Shown here: positions 42,319-51,726 of the stretch, piece after piece
Position numbering within the stretch: position 1 is the stretch's first letter
Layout of the letters: every line of letters starts with the position of its first letter
Assembly (NCBI RefSeq): GCF_029266855.1
Contig: NZ_JAQSWB010000002.1
Coordinates: 186,001 to 250,000, forward strand
Reading direction: 5' to 3'
DNA length: 64,000 bases
Source of the DNA: Fluviicola sp.
GTDB lineage: Bacteria > Bacteroidota > Bacteroidia > Flavobacteriales_D > Crocinitomicaceae
Notes under the pieces: model-generated
What the model was told of the DNA's origin: nothing
The model's input: the letters and a program-made list of their open reading frames with translations, nothing else
Database searches by the model: none
Translations under genes and position numbers: made by a program

Positions 42319-42612
42319 ATGGCTATACCTGTTAGACTTGTCAAAGATTTGATCGAATTCTCTGACACTATTCCGGATCTTCAGGGAACCGGTATGAAAG
42401 TATTCGCTTACGGAAAAATCAAGAATATTTACTGGCTCGCAAAAGACATTATTAAAAGTGTTGAGATCGTTCAGTACCGCAACCTGGAAGATTATTTTAA
42501 TGCTGGAAGTGGTGATCCCGTTTCCCGCTTGTTTGGCCGCACAAATCTGCCGGCAGAAATTGAGTTCTTTATTAATCAAAAGGACGAATACCCGGCTTTG
42601 TTTGTGAATTAA
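42319..42612 (+). CDS. 97-residue protein of unknown function
   Basis: A small soluble protein (MAIPVRLVKDLIEFSD, VFAYGKIKNIYWLAKDIIK, SRLFGRTNLPAEIEFFINQKDEYPALFVN). It appears mainly helical with no catalytic motif. The ATG follows the preceding gene by 140 nt. I cannot assign a function. Confidence 0.5.
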   Translation: MAIPVRLVKDLIEFSDTIPDLQGTGMKVFAYGKIKNIYWLAKDIIKSVEIVQYRNLEDYFNAGSGDPVSRLFGRTNLPAEIEFFINQKDEYPALFVN

Positions 42613-42687
42613 GCAGAACTATTTTTAACCACGAAGCCCACAAGATTTTGTATACTTGGTGCATCGATATTTTCTTTAGAACACTTC

Positions 42688-42751
42688 TTTAACCGCTAAG
42701 AAACGGAGGTCGCAAAGTTCCTGAAATCCTCTTTGGGCCTTTGCGGTTAAA
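42688..42751. repeat. nested inverted repeat
   Basis: TTTAACCGC (42688-42696) pairs with GCGGTTAAA (42743-42751), with an inner GCAAAG/CTTTG pair. It is one of the dispersed intergenic units of the AACCGC-AAGAAACG / CTTTGCGGTTAA kind. Confidence 0.5.
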
Positions 42752-42792
42752 TAAATTTTCACAATTTTTTGTTTTGAAAAACATTAAATAAT

Positions 42793-42832
42793 ATACCAAT
42801 TGGTATTTAATTAGAAAAAAGACTTACATTTG
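42793..42832 (+). promoter_or_regulatory. TetR operator and promoter of the regulator gene
   Basis: The perfect palindrome ATACCAATTGGTAT (42793-42806) is followed by a TACATTTG -7 box at 42825-42832. The palindrome contains the TTG of a probable -33 element (42800-42802). The regulator starts at 42857. A second matching site at 43463-43482 precedes the thiolase gene. Confidence 0.65.
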
Positions 42833-42856
42833 TTCTTGAAATTGAATCAAAAATTC

Positions 42857-43447
42857 ATGACAAAGGCAGAACGTACACGTCAGTTCATTATAGAAACAAC
42901 GGCTCCGATATTTAACAGTAAAGGATACGAAGGAACTTCTATTTCGGATATTACGGCTGCAACCGGACTCACGAAAGGAAGCGTTTACGGGAATTTCAAA
43001 GACAAAAATGAATTGGCTGCCGCCGTTTTCGATTACAACCTGGAGAAAATAAGAAATGGGATCGTTAGCCGGTCTCTGGGATTAAAAGATCCTACGGAGC
43101 AATTGCTTGTTTATGTGGATTTCTATGCTGAGGTCTTTGATAAAGTGGTTATTGGCGGAGGTTGCCCGATCATGAATACTGCCATTGATTCGGATGATTC
43201 TAATCCCTTGTTGTATGATCGTGTTCGTTTGGCTTTAACGGATTGGCATGCACATGTGGAAAGTGTGGTGGCATACGGAGTAAAGAAATCGTTTTATGCT
43301 CCCGGAACCAATCCGGCTGAATTTGCGGATAACTTCCTGTCATTGATCGAAGGCGGTGTTTTACTGTCGAAAACCCTGAAGAACAAAAGACATTTAATGT
43401 CGAACTTGAATCTGATCCGGAAAATGATCGGGGAAATGACAATTTGA
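42857..43447 (+). CDS. TetR-family repressor
   Basis: 196 residues from the ATG at 42857. The HTH is at about residues 20-50 (KGYEGTSISDITAATGLTKGSVYGNFKDKNEL). The C-terminal ligand domain has GGCPIMNTAIDSDD. Matching palindromes lie in front of it and of the thiolase gene downstream, so it probably represses itself and the fatty-acyl genes. The ligand may be an acyl-CoA or a related lipid. Confidence 0.88.
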   Translation: MTKAERTRQFIIETTAPIFNSKGYEGTSISDITAATGLTKGSVYGNFKDKNELAAAVFDYNLEKIRNGIVSRSLGLKDPTEQLLVYVDFYAEVFDKVVIGGGCPIMNTAIDSDDSNPLLYDRVRLALTDWHAHVESVVAYGVKKSFYAPGTNPAEFADNFLSLIEGGVLLSKTLKNKRHLMSNLNLIRKMIGEMTI

Positions 43448-43462
43448 TTTTTTTTACCTAAA

Positions 43463-43482
43463 AATATACCGGTTGGTATATT
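43463..43482 (+). promoter_or_regulatory. TetR operator before the thiolase gene
   Basis: AATATACC-GGTT-GGTATATT has 8-bp arms and shares ATACC-N4-GGTAT with the site at 42793. It ends 34 nt before the GTG start at 43517. Confidence 0.6.
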
Positions 43483-43516
43483 GTGGAATTACGAACGAGT
43501 TAAAAATAAAAAAAAC

Positions 43517-44704
43517 GTGGAAAATAAAGCATACATTTTAGCAGCTACCCGAACAGGAACCGGAGGTTTTATGGGGTCCTTGAGCTCGCTTTCTGCACCG
43601 CAACTTGCTGCGGAGGTCATAAAAAGTGCACTGACAAAAGCAGGAATTGAACCAGCTAATGTGAACGAAGTGATTTTGGGAAATGTGCTATCTGCAAATA
43701 TTGGCCAGGCTCCTGCAAGACAGGCAGCTCGTGCTGCAGGAATTCCCGATGAGGTGGATGCCACAACGATAAACAAGATTTGTTCTTCGGGAATTAAATC
43801 TGTTTCCTATGCGGTTCAGTCTGTTCTCTTGGGTACGAGTGATGTGGTGGTTGCCGGCGGAATGGAAAGTATGTCGAATGCGCCGTATTATATCGAAAAC
43901 CACCGGGAAGGACATAAAACCGGTCACCAGAATATCATTGATGGAATGCTTAAAGATGGTTTGTGGGATCCCTATCACGATTTCCATATGGGAAGTGCTG
44001 CCGAATTAGCCAATACGAAATATGGAATCTCGCGTGAAGAACAGGATGAATATACCTTGAGATCATTTGCCAAAGCAAAAAGTGCACACCTCTCGGGAAG
44101 TTTTAAGGATGAAATAACGCCGCTTACGATTCGAACAAAAAAAGGAGAGTTTATTTATGATTCCGATGAGGATATCGAAAAGCTGAACCCCGAAAAAGTG
44201 AGCCAGCTGAAACCGATCTTTGAAACCGATGGATCAATTACAGCTGCGAATGCTTCGAACCTGAATGATGGTGCCGCTATTCTGATCATTGTCTCAGGGA
44301 AATTCCTGGAAGCACATAACTTAAAGCCTCTGGCCCGTATTGTTGCTTTTTCGGATGCTGCTCAGTCCCCGGAATGGTTCACAACTTCTCCGTCCATAGC
44401 CATTGAAAAAACACTTCAAAAAGCGGGGATTGGAATCGATGAGATCGATTATTTCGAAATGAACGAAGCATATGCGAATGTTCCGATTATTAATGCGCGT
44501 TTGGCAGGAGTTGATCCGGAAAAGGTAAACATCAAAGGCGGTGCGGTTGCGATGGGTCATCCTTTGGGAGCTTCGGGAGCCAGGATCCTGGTGACACTGA
44601 CACATATCTTACAACAACAAAACGCAAAATATGGCATGGCTGCTATCTGTAACGGTGGGGGCGGCGCTACGGCAATGCTGATAGAAAATATACAAACGAG
44701 GTAA
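43517..44704 (+). CDS. acetyl-CoA C-acyltransferase (thiolase)
   Basis: 395 residues from a GTG at 43517; an in-frame TTG at 43481 is possible but lies in the operator. Nucleophile C89 (INKICSSGIKS), NEAYAN motif, GGAVAMGHPLGASGAR with the general-base His, and the second catalytic Cys in CNGGGGAT near the C-terminus. The enzyme joins or cleaves acyl-CoA units. It heads the set SDR, thioesterase and ketosynthase. Confidence 0.9.
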   Translation: MENKAYILAATRTGTGGFMGSLSSLSAPQLAAEVIKSALTKAGIEPANVNEVILGNVLSANIGQAPARQAARAAGIPDEVDATTINKICSSGIKSVSYAVQSVLLGTSDVVVAGGMESMSNAPYYIENHREGHKTGHQNIIDGMLKDGLWDPYHDFHMGSAAELANTKYGISREEQDEYTLRSFAKAKSAHLSGSFKDEITPLTIRTKKGEFIYDSDEDIEKLNPEKVSQLKPIFETDGSITAANASNLNDGAAILIIVSGKFLEAHNLKPLARIVAFSDAAQSPEWFTTSPSIAIEKTLQKAGIGIDEIDYFEMNEAYANVPIINARLAGVDPEKVNIKGGAVAMGHPLGASGARILVTLTHILQQQNAKYGMAAICNGGGGATAMLIENIQTR

Positions 44705-44816
44705 AATATCAAAGACTAAAAATGTAAGACCTCGGGCTTTTGACAGATTCTGTCTTTGATCTTGAGCCTAATGGTCTTTCAGTCTTCTTTTTCAAACAAA
44801 CAAATAAATAAAACAA

Positions 44817-45506
44817 ATGAAAACAAACGGAAACACAATCTTAATTACAGGAGGTTCTGCAGGAATCGGGTTCGAATTGGCAAAACAATTTTCTCAATTG
44901 GGAAACAAGGTCTTGATCACAGGGCGAAATGCAGACAAACTAAAACAGGCCGCTGATCAATTGGAAAATGTTATTCCAATTGCAGGAGATGTAACGGATC
45001 CTGAAAGTACGGATCGGCTGCTTGCTAAAATCAAAGAGGACCACCCCGAATTGAATCTGGTCATTAATAATGCAGGTTATACGGATGTGTATGAATTGGC
45101 TGCGAATGCAGGTGCTTACTCAAAAGCAAGTCGTGAGATGGAGACAAATTATTTGTCTGTTGTCAGTTTGACTGAGAAATTACTCCCGACATTATTAAAA
45201 AATGAAGATTCAGCTATTGTAAACGTTACTTCTATCGTTGCCTATTTTCCTCAAAAAATGCTTCCGACTTACACCGCAAGTAAATCTGCGTTGAAGGCCT
45301 ATACGGATATTCTACGCGAGACTTTTGAAAACCGTGTGAATGTATTTGAATTGATCCCGCCTTTGGTAAATACAGAGTTTTCGAAGGAAATCGGCGGAGA
45401 AAACGGAATTCCGCCAAAAGAAGTTGCCGATGAATTGATCCGCGCTTTAGAGAAAAACCAATGGTTGGTCCCTGTCGGAATGTCAAAGGAATTTGTAACA
45501 GTATAA
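44817..45506 (+). CDS. SDR-family oxidoreductase
   Basis: 229 residues. NAD(P)-binding TGGSAGIG at about 10-17, NNAG in the middle, catalytic YTASK around 158-162 and the following SALKAYTDILRE. The length and lack of a large C-terminal extension fit DltE-like short-chain dehydrogenases acting on ketones or aldehydes. It lies between thiolase and thioesterase genes, so it probably handles an acyl intermediate; the substrate is unknown. Confidence 0.85.
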   Translation: MKTNGNTILITGGSAGIGFELAKQFSQLGNKVLITGRNADKLKQAADQLENVIPIAGDVTDPESTDRLLAKIKEDHPELNLVINNAGYTDVYELAANAGAYSKASREMETNYLSVVSLTEKLLPTLLKNEDSAIVNVTSIVAYFPQKMLPTYTASKSALKAYTDILRETFENRVNVFELIPPLVNTEFSKEIGGENGIPPKEVADELIRALEKNQWLVPVGMSKEFVTV

Positions 45507-45568
45507 GTAGTTCAAAGGATTCAAAGTGTTCAATCAGATCAATTTTGAACTTGTTTAACTTATAACGT

Positions 45569-46069
45569 ATGGAAGCAATCAAACAACGCGAACGCATGTA
45601 TTCCTGGGGAAATCCCCTGGAGGGAGTGGAATTGTCGAAGAACCTTTCAGGTTTGGATTATTTGTTAGCGATCAAAAGAGGGGAGGCTCCGGCTTCTCCT
45701 TTGATGAATACACTTGATTTTTCGATCGGGGAAATCGAAGAAGGGAAAGCGGGTTTTTATTTTGAACCGCAAGCATTCCATTACAACCCCAATGGAAGTG
45801 TGCATGGCGGAGTGATCACGGCGATCCTCGATTCGGCAATGGGTTGTGCGCTGCATTCTCTTTTACCGAAAGGAATGGTTTACACCACCTTGGAATTGAA
45901 GGTCAATTTCCTGAAAATGGTTCGTGCCGGAGCAGGGAAACTTACTGCGAGCGGAAAAATAATTCATTTGGGAAGTAAAACGGCATTGCTGGAAGCTTCA
46001 CTAACGGATGAAAACGGAAAAAAATATGCGTACGGGGTTTCAACTTGTATGCTTTTAAAAAACGAATAA
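45569..46069 (+). CDS. PaaI-family hotdog thioesterase
   Basis: 166 residues. The PaaI-type motif NPNGSVHGGVITAILDSAMGCA (about 72-93) and LELKVNFLKMVRAG place it among hotdog thioesterases that release acids from acyl-CoA. It is directly adjacent to the ketosynthase gene (stop TAA next to ATG) and belongs to the same operon. Confidence 0.85.
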   Translation: MEAIKQRERMYSWGNPLEGVELSKNLSGLDYLLAIKRGEAPASPLMNTLDFSIGEIEEGKAGFYFEPQAFHYNPNGSVHGGVITAILDSAMGCALHSLLPKGMVYTTLELKVNFLKMVRAGAGKLTASGKIIHLGSKTALLEASLTDENGKKYAYGVSTCMLLKNE

Positions 46070-47308
46070 ATGAAACGTGTAGTTATAACAGGAATGGGAA
46101 CTGTAAATCCCTTGGGTAAAACAGTAAGTGAATTTTGGGAGAACAGTTTGAAGGGGAAAAGTGGTGCACGCAACATTACCCGCTTCGATGCTGCTCATTT
46201 TAAGACTCAATTTGCCTGCGAAATTGATTCCTTCGATCCTGCCAGGTATTTGAGCCATGCGGAAATCAAGCGAAGTGATCTCTTTACCCAGTACGCGCTG
46301 TATGCAGCTGCCCAGGCCCTGGAGGATTCGGGATTGGACCTGGAGCGGATCTCGCCTTTTGATATAGGCGTTATTTGGGGAAGCGGACAGGGAGGAATGG
46401 GAACTTTTGAAGAAGAAGTGAAGCAGTATACCCAATCGAACTTCATTCCGAAATTCAATCCCTTCTTTGTTCCGAAACTCATTGCCAATATGGCTTCCGG
46501 GATGATTTCCATTAAATTCGGTTTACAGGGAATTAACTATACCACGGTTTCAGCCTGCGCTACTTCCAATACTGCCTTGATGGATGCCTTCAATTATATT
46601 CGTTTGGGAAAGGCGAAAGTATTTGTTTCCGGTGGTTCCGAGGCCCCGATTACCGAAGCTTCCGTAGCCGGATTCAATGCAATGAAGGCCATGTCGACAA
46701 ATAACGCTTCTCCTGCAGAAGCGAGCCGTCCCTTTGATACGCAGCGCGATGGATTTGTGATGGGAGAAGGTGCCGGAGCGTTAATCCTGGAAGAATACGA
46801 ACATGCAAAACAACGGGGAGCGAAAATTTATGGGGAAATGGTCGGTGCTTCCATGACGGCTGATGCCTATCACATGACTGCCACACACCCGGATGGGATA
46901 GGGGCGATCAAAGCAATGGAATTGGCAATGGAAGAAGCGGGTTTGAATCCCCGGCAGATCGATTACCTGAATGCACACGCCACATCCACTTCGGTAGGTG
47001 ATTTAAGTGAGATCACGGCTATCCGGAGTGTATTCGGAGATGAGAGTCCTTTGAGTATCAGCGCAACCAAGTCTATGACCGGACATTTATTGGGTGCAGC
47101 CGGGGCTGTGGAGGCGATTCTGTCTGTTAAGTCCATGAATGAGAACATCATTCCTCCGACGATCAATCTTCACAACCCGGATCCGGCAATTCCGGGGAAA
47201 TTACATCTTGTAAAGAATACAGCCTTTGAAAAGCAGGTGAAAGTAGCAATGAGCAATACTTTCGGTTTCGGCGGACACAACAGCATTGTCATTTTCAAAG
47301 AAATTTAA
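46070..47308 (+). CDS. fabF: beta-ketoacyl-ACP synthase II
   Basis: 412 residues of FabF type: catalytic C163 (TVSACATSNTALMDA), H303 (NAHATSTSVGD) and H339 (SMTGHLLGAAGA), and the family C-terminal NTFGFGGHNSIVIFK. It elongates acyl-ACP in fatty acid synthesis. The neighbouring thioesterase and SDR suggest a special acyl product; the organism may have another FabF elsewhere. Confidence 0.92.
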   Translation: MKRVVITGMGTVNPLGKTVSEFWENSLKGKSGARNITRFDAAHFKTQFACEIDSFDPARYLSHAEIKRSDLFTQYALYAAAQALEDSGLDLERISPFDIGVIWGSGQGGMGTFEEEVKQYTQSNFIPKFNPFFVPKLIANMASGMISIKFGLQGINYTTVSACATSNTALMDAFNYIRLGKAKVFVSGGSEAPITEASVAGFNAMKAMSTNNASPAEASRPFDTQRDGFVMGEGAGALILEEYEHAKQRGAKIYGEMVGASMTADAYHMTATHPDGIGAIKAMELAMEEAGLNPRQIDYLNAHATSTSVGDLSEITAIRSVFGDESPLSISATKSMTGHLLGAAGAVEAILSVKSMNENIIPPTINLHNPDPAIPGKLHLVKNTAFEKQVKVAMSNTFGFGGHNSIVIFKEI

Positions 47309-47441
47309 TTGATAAAGACTCGAATTAGCCTCAATAAGCAACTAATTGCAAGTTTATCTCAAATTCCATTCATTCGTAATCAGGAATTCGCAATCCGTAA
47401 TTATTTTTAATAGTACATTTACTACAACTAAATTCAGACGA

Positions 47442-47819
47442 ATGAAAAATTTAAAACTAATTGCTGTACTTGGATTGGGATTCATGACAATTCAATCTTG
47501 TACAAAGCAGAGTGAGTTGTGTGATTGCACAGACATGGCTACTGAAATGATGAAAGGCGACCGTGAGCACAATTTTGACGGAACGTTCCAGAAAAAGTAT
47601 ATGGAAGAGCACAAAGCGGAAGAAGCTAAGTGCAAGAAAATTTACGAAGGGAAGGAGGACAAAGCAAGCCAGGAGAAATTGCGTAAAGAGATGAAAGAAT
47701 GCAGTGGTTACGGTGAATTTAAGGAAGAGACTATTAAGTCTATGGAAAACCTGAAAAAACAAATGCCGGAACTTTCCAAAGAAATTGATGAGTCTATCAA
47801 GCAGATAAAAGCGGAATGA
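47442..47819 (+). CDS. small lysine-rich lipoprotein
   Basis: 125 residues from the ATG at 47442; the frame extends to 47346 but the lipoprotein signal (LIAVLGLGFMTIQSC, C20) starts here. The mature part is helical, with about equal lysine and glutamate and CDC-type cysteines. Function unknown. A good intrinsic terminator follows. Confidence 0.65.
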   Translation: MKNLKLIAVLGLGFMTIQSCTKQSELCDCTDMATEMMKGDREHNFDGTFQKKYMEEHKAEEAKCKKIYEGKEDKASQEKLRKEMKECSGYGEFKEETIKSMENLKKQMPELSKEIDESIKQIKAE

Positions 47820-48275
47820 TTCATTCAAATAAATTGAAAAGCCTTGACATTTATCGTCAGGGCTTTTTTGTTAAAAGATACTTCGTAGATAAGAGTCAGC
47901 GCTAGCTGACGAAGACTGAGGCTCTGTCTCACAAGACAGAATAGCCGAAGGACAGCGCTAGTCCGCCGCGGCGGAAGGCTCCGTCTCACTCGATCCGAAG
48001 CGATCATTTGTTTGATCTGCTTTAGTCAAGACGGAAAAGCCGAAGGACATAACGTAGATAGAGCGTAGATAGAGCGACTATAAAGCGACTTTTGTATTGA
48101 AATTTAACAGCTTGTCTCTCCAGCTAGCGCGAGCGTCTTGCATGTGCTAACCGGAATTGCTGGTAGGGCTGAATTTTTTTTTCGCTCCTACTGGTAAAAA
48201 ACCACTTCTTCCAACGTTAAGAGGGGATTCTTTTGTATTTTCGTTACTGAAAAATTGAAAGTAGAAAAACGCTTC
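47820..48275. other. 456-nt intergenic region, GC-rich and structured
   Basis: No gene seen. After the terminator there are several small hairpins (GTCAGC/GCTGAC at 47895-47910; TCTGTCT/AGACAGA at 47923-47940; CCGCCGCGGCGG at 47963-47974). The unit AGCCGAAGGACA occurs at about 47943 and again at 48049, and CGTAGATAGAG is repeated near 48053-48075. It looks like a cluster of small repeat elements. Confidence 0.5.
47837..47869 (+). terminator. rho-independent terminator
   Basis: AAAAGCCTTGAC pairs with GTCAGGGCTTTT (one T-G pair) across a 7-nt loop and is followed by T residues. Confidence 0.8.
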
Positions 48276-49232
48276 ATGAAAAATAAAATCACTGAACTTT
48301 TTCAGATAAAATATCCCTTGATTCAGGCCGGAATGATCTGGTGTTCCGGGTGGGAACTAGCCAGTGCAGTTTCCAATGCCGGCGGACTTGGAATCATTGG
48401 TTCCGGTTCCATGTATCCCGAAATTTTAGACGAACATATCCGTAAATGCAAGGAAGCAACTCAAAAACCTTTTGCAGTAAATCTCCCGATGCTTTATCCG
48501 AATATTGAGGATCATATTCAAACGATCATTAAACATCAGGTTCCCATTGTATTCACTTCAGCCGGAAACCCGAAAACGTATACCGCCCGCTTAAAAGAAG
48601 CCGGGATTACGGTTGTTCATGTAGTCTCTTCGGCAAAGTTTGCACTAAAGGCGCAGGAAGCGGGTGTTGATGCGATTGTAGCGGAAGGATTTGAAGCGGG
48701 TGGACACAACGGTCGCGATGAAACGACTACCATGTGCCTCATTCCATTGGTAAAAGCAGCAGTTTCTATTCCCTTGATCGCTGCAGGAGGAATCGGAACA
48801 GGAAGGGGAATGCTCGCTGCTATGACCCTGGGGGCGGATGCAGTTCAGATCGGTTCCCGTTTTATTGCTTCACCTGAATCTTCTGCTCATCAAAATTTCA
48901 AGGAAGTGGTTTTGAAAGCTAAGGAAGGTGATACCATGCTGACACTGAAAGAACTGACGCCAGTGCGCCTGGTTAAGAATGCCTTCTTTGAAAAGGTGGA
49001 GGAAGCTTACGAACGCTGCGCTACCGATGAGGAGTTGAACGAACTGCTGGGAAGAGGCAGGGCAAAACGTGGCATGTTTGAAGGCGACCTGGTGGAAGGC
49101 GAGCTGGAAGTAGGACAAATTTCGGGGCTGATCTCTGAAATGAAACCCGCCGGAGAAATTGTCGAAGAAATAATAACCGAATTTAAGCTTGCTTTGAATG
49201 AACGAAGCGAGGCAAAATATGCATTTGAATGA
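48276..49232 (+). CDS. nitronate monooxygenase-type flavoprotein
   Basis: 318 residues from the ATG at 48276. Family signatures: IKYPLIQAGM (about 10-19), GGLGIIGSGSM, AEGFEAGGHNGRDETTT for FMN, and PLIAAGGIGTGRGMLAAMTLGADAVQIGSRF. The same family contains enoyl-ACP reductase FabK-like enzymes, and the FabF nearby makes that an alternative reading. Its stop overlaps the ATG of the first peptidase gene. Confidence 0.8.
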   Translation: MKNKITELFQIKYPLIQAGMIWCSGWELASAVSNAGGLGIIGSGSMYPEILDEHIRKCKEATQKPFAVNLPMLYPNIEDHIQTIIKHQVPIVFTSAGNPKTYTARLKEAGITVVHVVSSAKFALKAQEAGVDAIVAEGFEAGGHNGRDETTTMCLIPLVKAAVSIPLIAAGGIGTGRGMLAAMTLGADAVQIGSRFIASPESSAHQNFKEVVLKAKEGDTMLTLKELTPVRLVKNAFFEKVEEAYERCATDEELNELLGRGRAKRGMFEGDLVEGELEVGQISGLISEMKPAGEIVEEIITEFKLALNERSEAKYAFE

Positions 49233-50470
49233 TCGCATTTAATCGATTTAAATTAGAGAACGGCTTGACGGTTCTGCACCATTTTGATCCCACCACTCCG
49301 ATGGCGGTAGTCAATACGCTTTACGATGTCGGTGCGCGTGACGAATCGGAAGAGAAGACCGGCTTTGCTCACTTGTTTGAGCATCTGATGTTTGGCGGCT
49401 CTGTCAATATTCCCGACTTCGATTCACCTTTACAGCGGGCGGGCGGAGAAAGCAATGCGTTTACCTCAAACGATATTACGAACTATTACGATGTGCTTCC
49501 CGTTCAAAATATTGAAACTGCCCTGTGGCTGGAAAGCGACCGGATGCTGTCGCTGGCGTTTACGCCAAAAAGCCTGGAAGTGCAGCGCAATGTGGTCATT
49601 GAAGAATTTAAACAGCGTTACCTGAATCAGCCTTACGGAGATGTATGGCTGGAACTGAGACCGCTGGCCTATAAGAAACACCCTTACAAATGGGCGACGA
49701 TCGGGAAAAACATTCAGCACATTGAAGATGCGACAATGGATGATGTAAAGGCATTTTTCAAAGCCCACTATCATCCTGCAAATGCCATTCTGTGCATCGC
49801 GGGAAATATCTCGCTGGAAGAAACCCGGCGTTTGGTTGATAAATGGTATGGAGACATTCCTGCATCCCTGAAACCGGAACGGATTTTACCGAAGGAACCG
49901 GTACAGAAAGAATACCGGGAATTGACCATTGAGCGGAAAGTCCCGAGCGATGCATTCTACTACTGTTTTAAAATGCCTGAAAGAAAAAGTTTCGAATATT
50001 ATGTCACGGATATTATTTCTGATGCCCTTGGACGCGAAAAATCTTCCCGCTTGTATTCCGGCTTGAAAAAAGAACTGAAACTGGTTACCTCGATCAATGC
50101 ATACATTACCGGATCAATGGACGAAGGTTTGCTCATTATCGACGGGAAACTGAGTGATGGCGTTTCCTTTGAAGAATTGGATGCTGCGCTATGGCCTTTG
50201 CTGGAAGTGATCAAAAAAGATCTGATGTCTGAAGCGGAAACTTCCAAGCTTTTAAATAAGATCAGAACGGTGAAGGAATTCCAGGAACAAGGTTTGTTGA
50301 ATCGTGCAATGAACCTATGCATGTACGAATTATTAGGTGATGCAAACGGTGTGAACGAAGAAAACAATTTATACCAAAGCATCACGGCTCAGCAAATGAA
50401 AGTAGTCGCAAATCAATTGTTTAAGAAAGAAAACACTTCTCTTTTACGCGTTAAATCCATCAAAGAATGA
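49229..50470 (+). CDS. M16-family zinc peptidase, catalytic subunit
   Basis: 413 residues. Zinc motif HxxEH at H48-E51-H52 (FAHLFEHLMFGG) and the further metal ligand in VVIEEFKQR about 75 residues later; PSDAFYYCFKMPE and LVTSINAYITGSMDEGL continue the pattern. It is encoded next to a second subunit lacking HxxEH and is likely to act with it as a cytoplasmic or periplasmic heterodimer. No signal peptide is visible. Confidence 0.88.
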   Translation: MIAFNRFKLENGLTVLHHFDPTTPMAVVNTLYDVGARDESEEKTGFAHLFEHLMFGGSVNIPDFDSPLQRAGGESNAFTSNDITNYYDVLPVQNIETALWLESDRMLSLAFTPKSLEVQRNVVIEEFKQRYLNQPYGDVWLELRPLAYKKHPYKWATIGKNIQHIEDATMDDVKAFFKAHYHPANAILCIAGNISLEETRRLVDKWYGDIPASLKPERILPKEPVQKEYRELTIERKVPSDAFYYCFKMPERKSFEYYVTDIISDALGREKSSRLYSGLKKELKLVTSINAYITGSMDEGLLIIDGKLSDGVSFEELDAALWPLLEVIKKDLMSEAETSKLLNKIRTVKEFQEQGLLNRAMNLCMYELLGDANGVNEENNLYQSITAQQMKVVANQLFKKENTSLLRVKSIKE

Positions 50471-51726
50471 ATATGAGAACCATGCAGCCTGAAACGAAAC
50501 AGGTAGATCATATTTCGTTTGTGAAACCTCAGATTTTTGATGTTACACAGCATGTGAAACTTCTTTGGATGAAGGAGGTTCCGAATGATACTGTGCGCCT
50601 GGACCTGTTCTTTGATGCGGGAATTACACGCGGAAATAAAAGTATTCCGGCAATTGTTCATAGCTTATTGCTCAGCGGAACAAAGGAATTTTCATCGGTA
50701 GAAATCCATGAGAAAATTGATGCCCTGGGCGGATTTTTGGATACGGATATTTCTTTTGAAAATGCGGTAGTAAGTATTTACTGCCTGCGCGAACACATCC
50801 GCCAGATTTCCAATATCGTTGCAGACGCTATCCAGGGACTTGCTTTCAGGGAAACAGAAGTAGAAGATGTTTTGCGTTCCATGAGACAACAGTTTGCTGT
50901 TAATCAGCAGAAAGTGAAATATGTGGCACAGCAGCAATTCAGAAAGTATTTGTTTGCCTCCAATGCAGATTATTCCACTATTTCCGAAGAATCCGATTAC
51001 GATGAACCGGCTGTTTTGGCTTATAAGAAATACTGGAGAGAACATTACCTCGAAGGACTTACACGGATTACCCTTGTAGGAGACCTGGAAGTGGATGAGG
51101 TGGATGCCCTGATCGATTTATTCGGTAAATGGGCTGTGGATGGAAAAGTACAACATGCCGGGGATTTCAAATTCCAGGCACAGCGTATTGACTTTCCCAA
51201 GAATGACGCGGTACAGTGTGCTGTCAGAATGGGACGGTTTTTGTTCCCGAAATCGCACCCGGATTACATTGATTTCCAAGTGCTGAATACCATTTTAGGA
51301 GATTATTTCGGCTCGAGACTGATGTCTAATATCCGAGAAGACAAAGGCTATACTTACGGCATTGGTTCGGGAGTAATGGATATGAATAAGACCGGCTATT
51401 TCGTCATCGTAACTGAAGTAGGAAAAGAGGTATTGGATCTTACCCTGCATGAGATCAAATTTGAATTGGAGCGTTTGCAGAATGAATTGGTTTCTGACGA
51501 TGAGCTGGACCTGGTCAAAAATTATATGCTGGGTCAGCTGCTGAAAAGTGCAGACGGACCTTACGCCATGCTGGATATGTACAACAGTGTGGATATGTAC
51601 GGCCTCACATTGGAATTTTACGATGACGCCATTCAGAAGATCAAAGAGATTTCTCCTGCCCGGGTACAGGAATTGGCCCGGCAATATCTGAACTTTGAAG
51701 ACTTTTTAATCATTACAGCCGGCTAA
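50467..51726 (+). CDS. M16-family peptidase, non-catalytic subunit
   Basis: 419 residues. It aligns with the preceding gene's family but has no HxxEH: the corresponding region reads AIVHSLLLSGTKEF. It keeps the R/Y motif of partner subunits (SNIREDKGYTYGIGSG). Start ATG 50467 overlaps the upstream stop by 4 nt; an ATG at 50473 is also possible. It is probably the partner that holds substrate. Confidence 0.85.
   Translation: MNMRTMQPETKQVDHISFVKPQIFDVTQHVKLLWMKEVPNDTVRLDLFFDAGITRGNKSIPAIVHSLLLSGTKEFSSVEIHEKIDALGGFLDTDISFENAVVSIYCLREHIRQISNIVADAIQGLAFRETEVEDVLRSMRQQFAVNQQKVKYVAQQQFRKYLFASNADYSTISEESDYDEPAVLAYKKYWREHYLEGLTRITLVGDLEVDEVDALIDLFGKWAVDGKVQHAGDFKFQAQRIDFPKNDAVQCAVRMGRFLFPKSHPDYIDFQVLNTILGDYFGSRLMSNIREDKGYTYGIGSGVMDMNKTGYFVIVTEVGKEVLDLTLHEIKFELERLQNELVSDDELDLVKNYMLGQLLKSADGPYAMLDMYNSVDMYGLTLEFYDDAIQKIKEISPARVQELARQYLNFEDFLIITAG

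Noticed and set aside
47820-48275. Possible tRNA or riboswitch in the structured intergenic region
   Set aside because: I could not fold any cloverleaf or find a known riboswitch pattern. The hairpins are short and separate.
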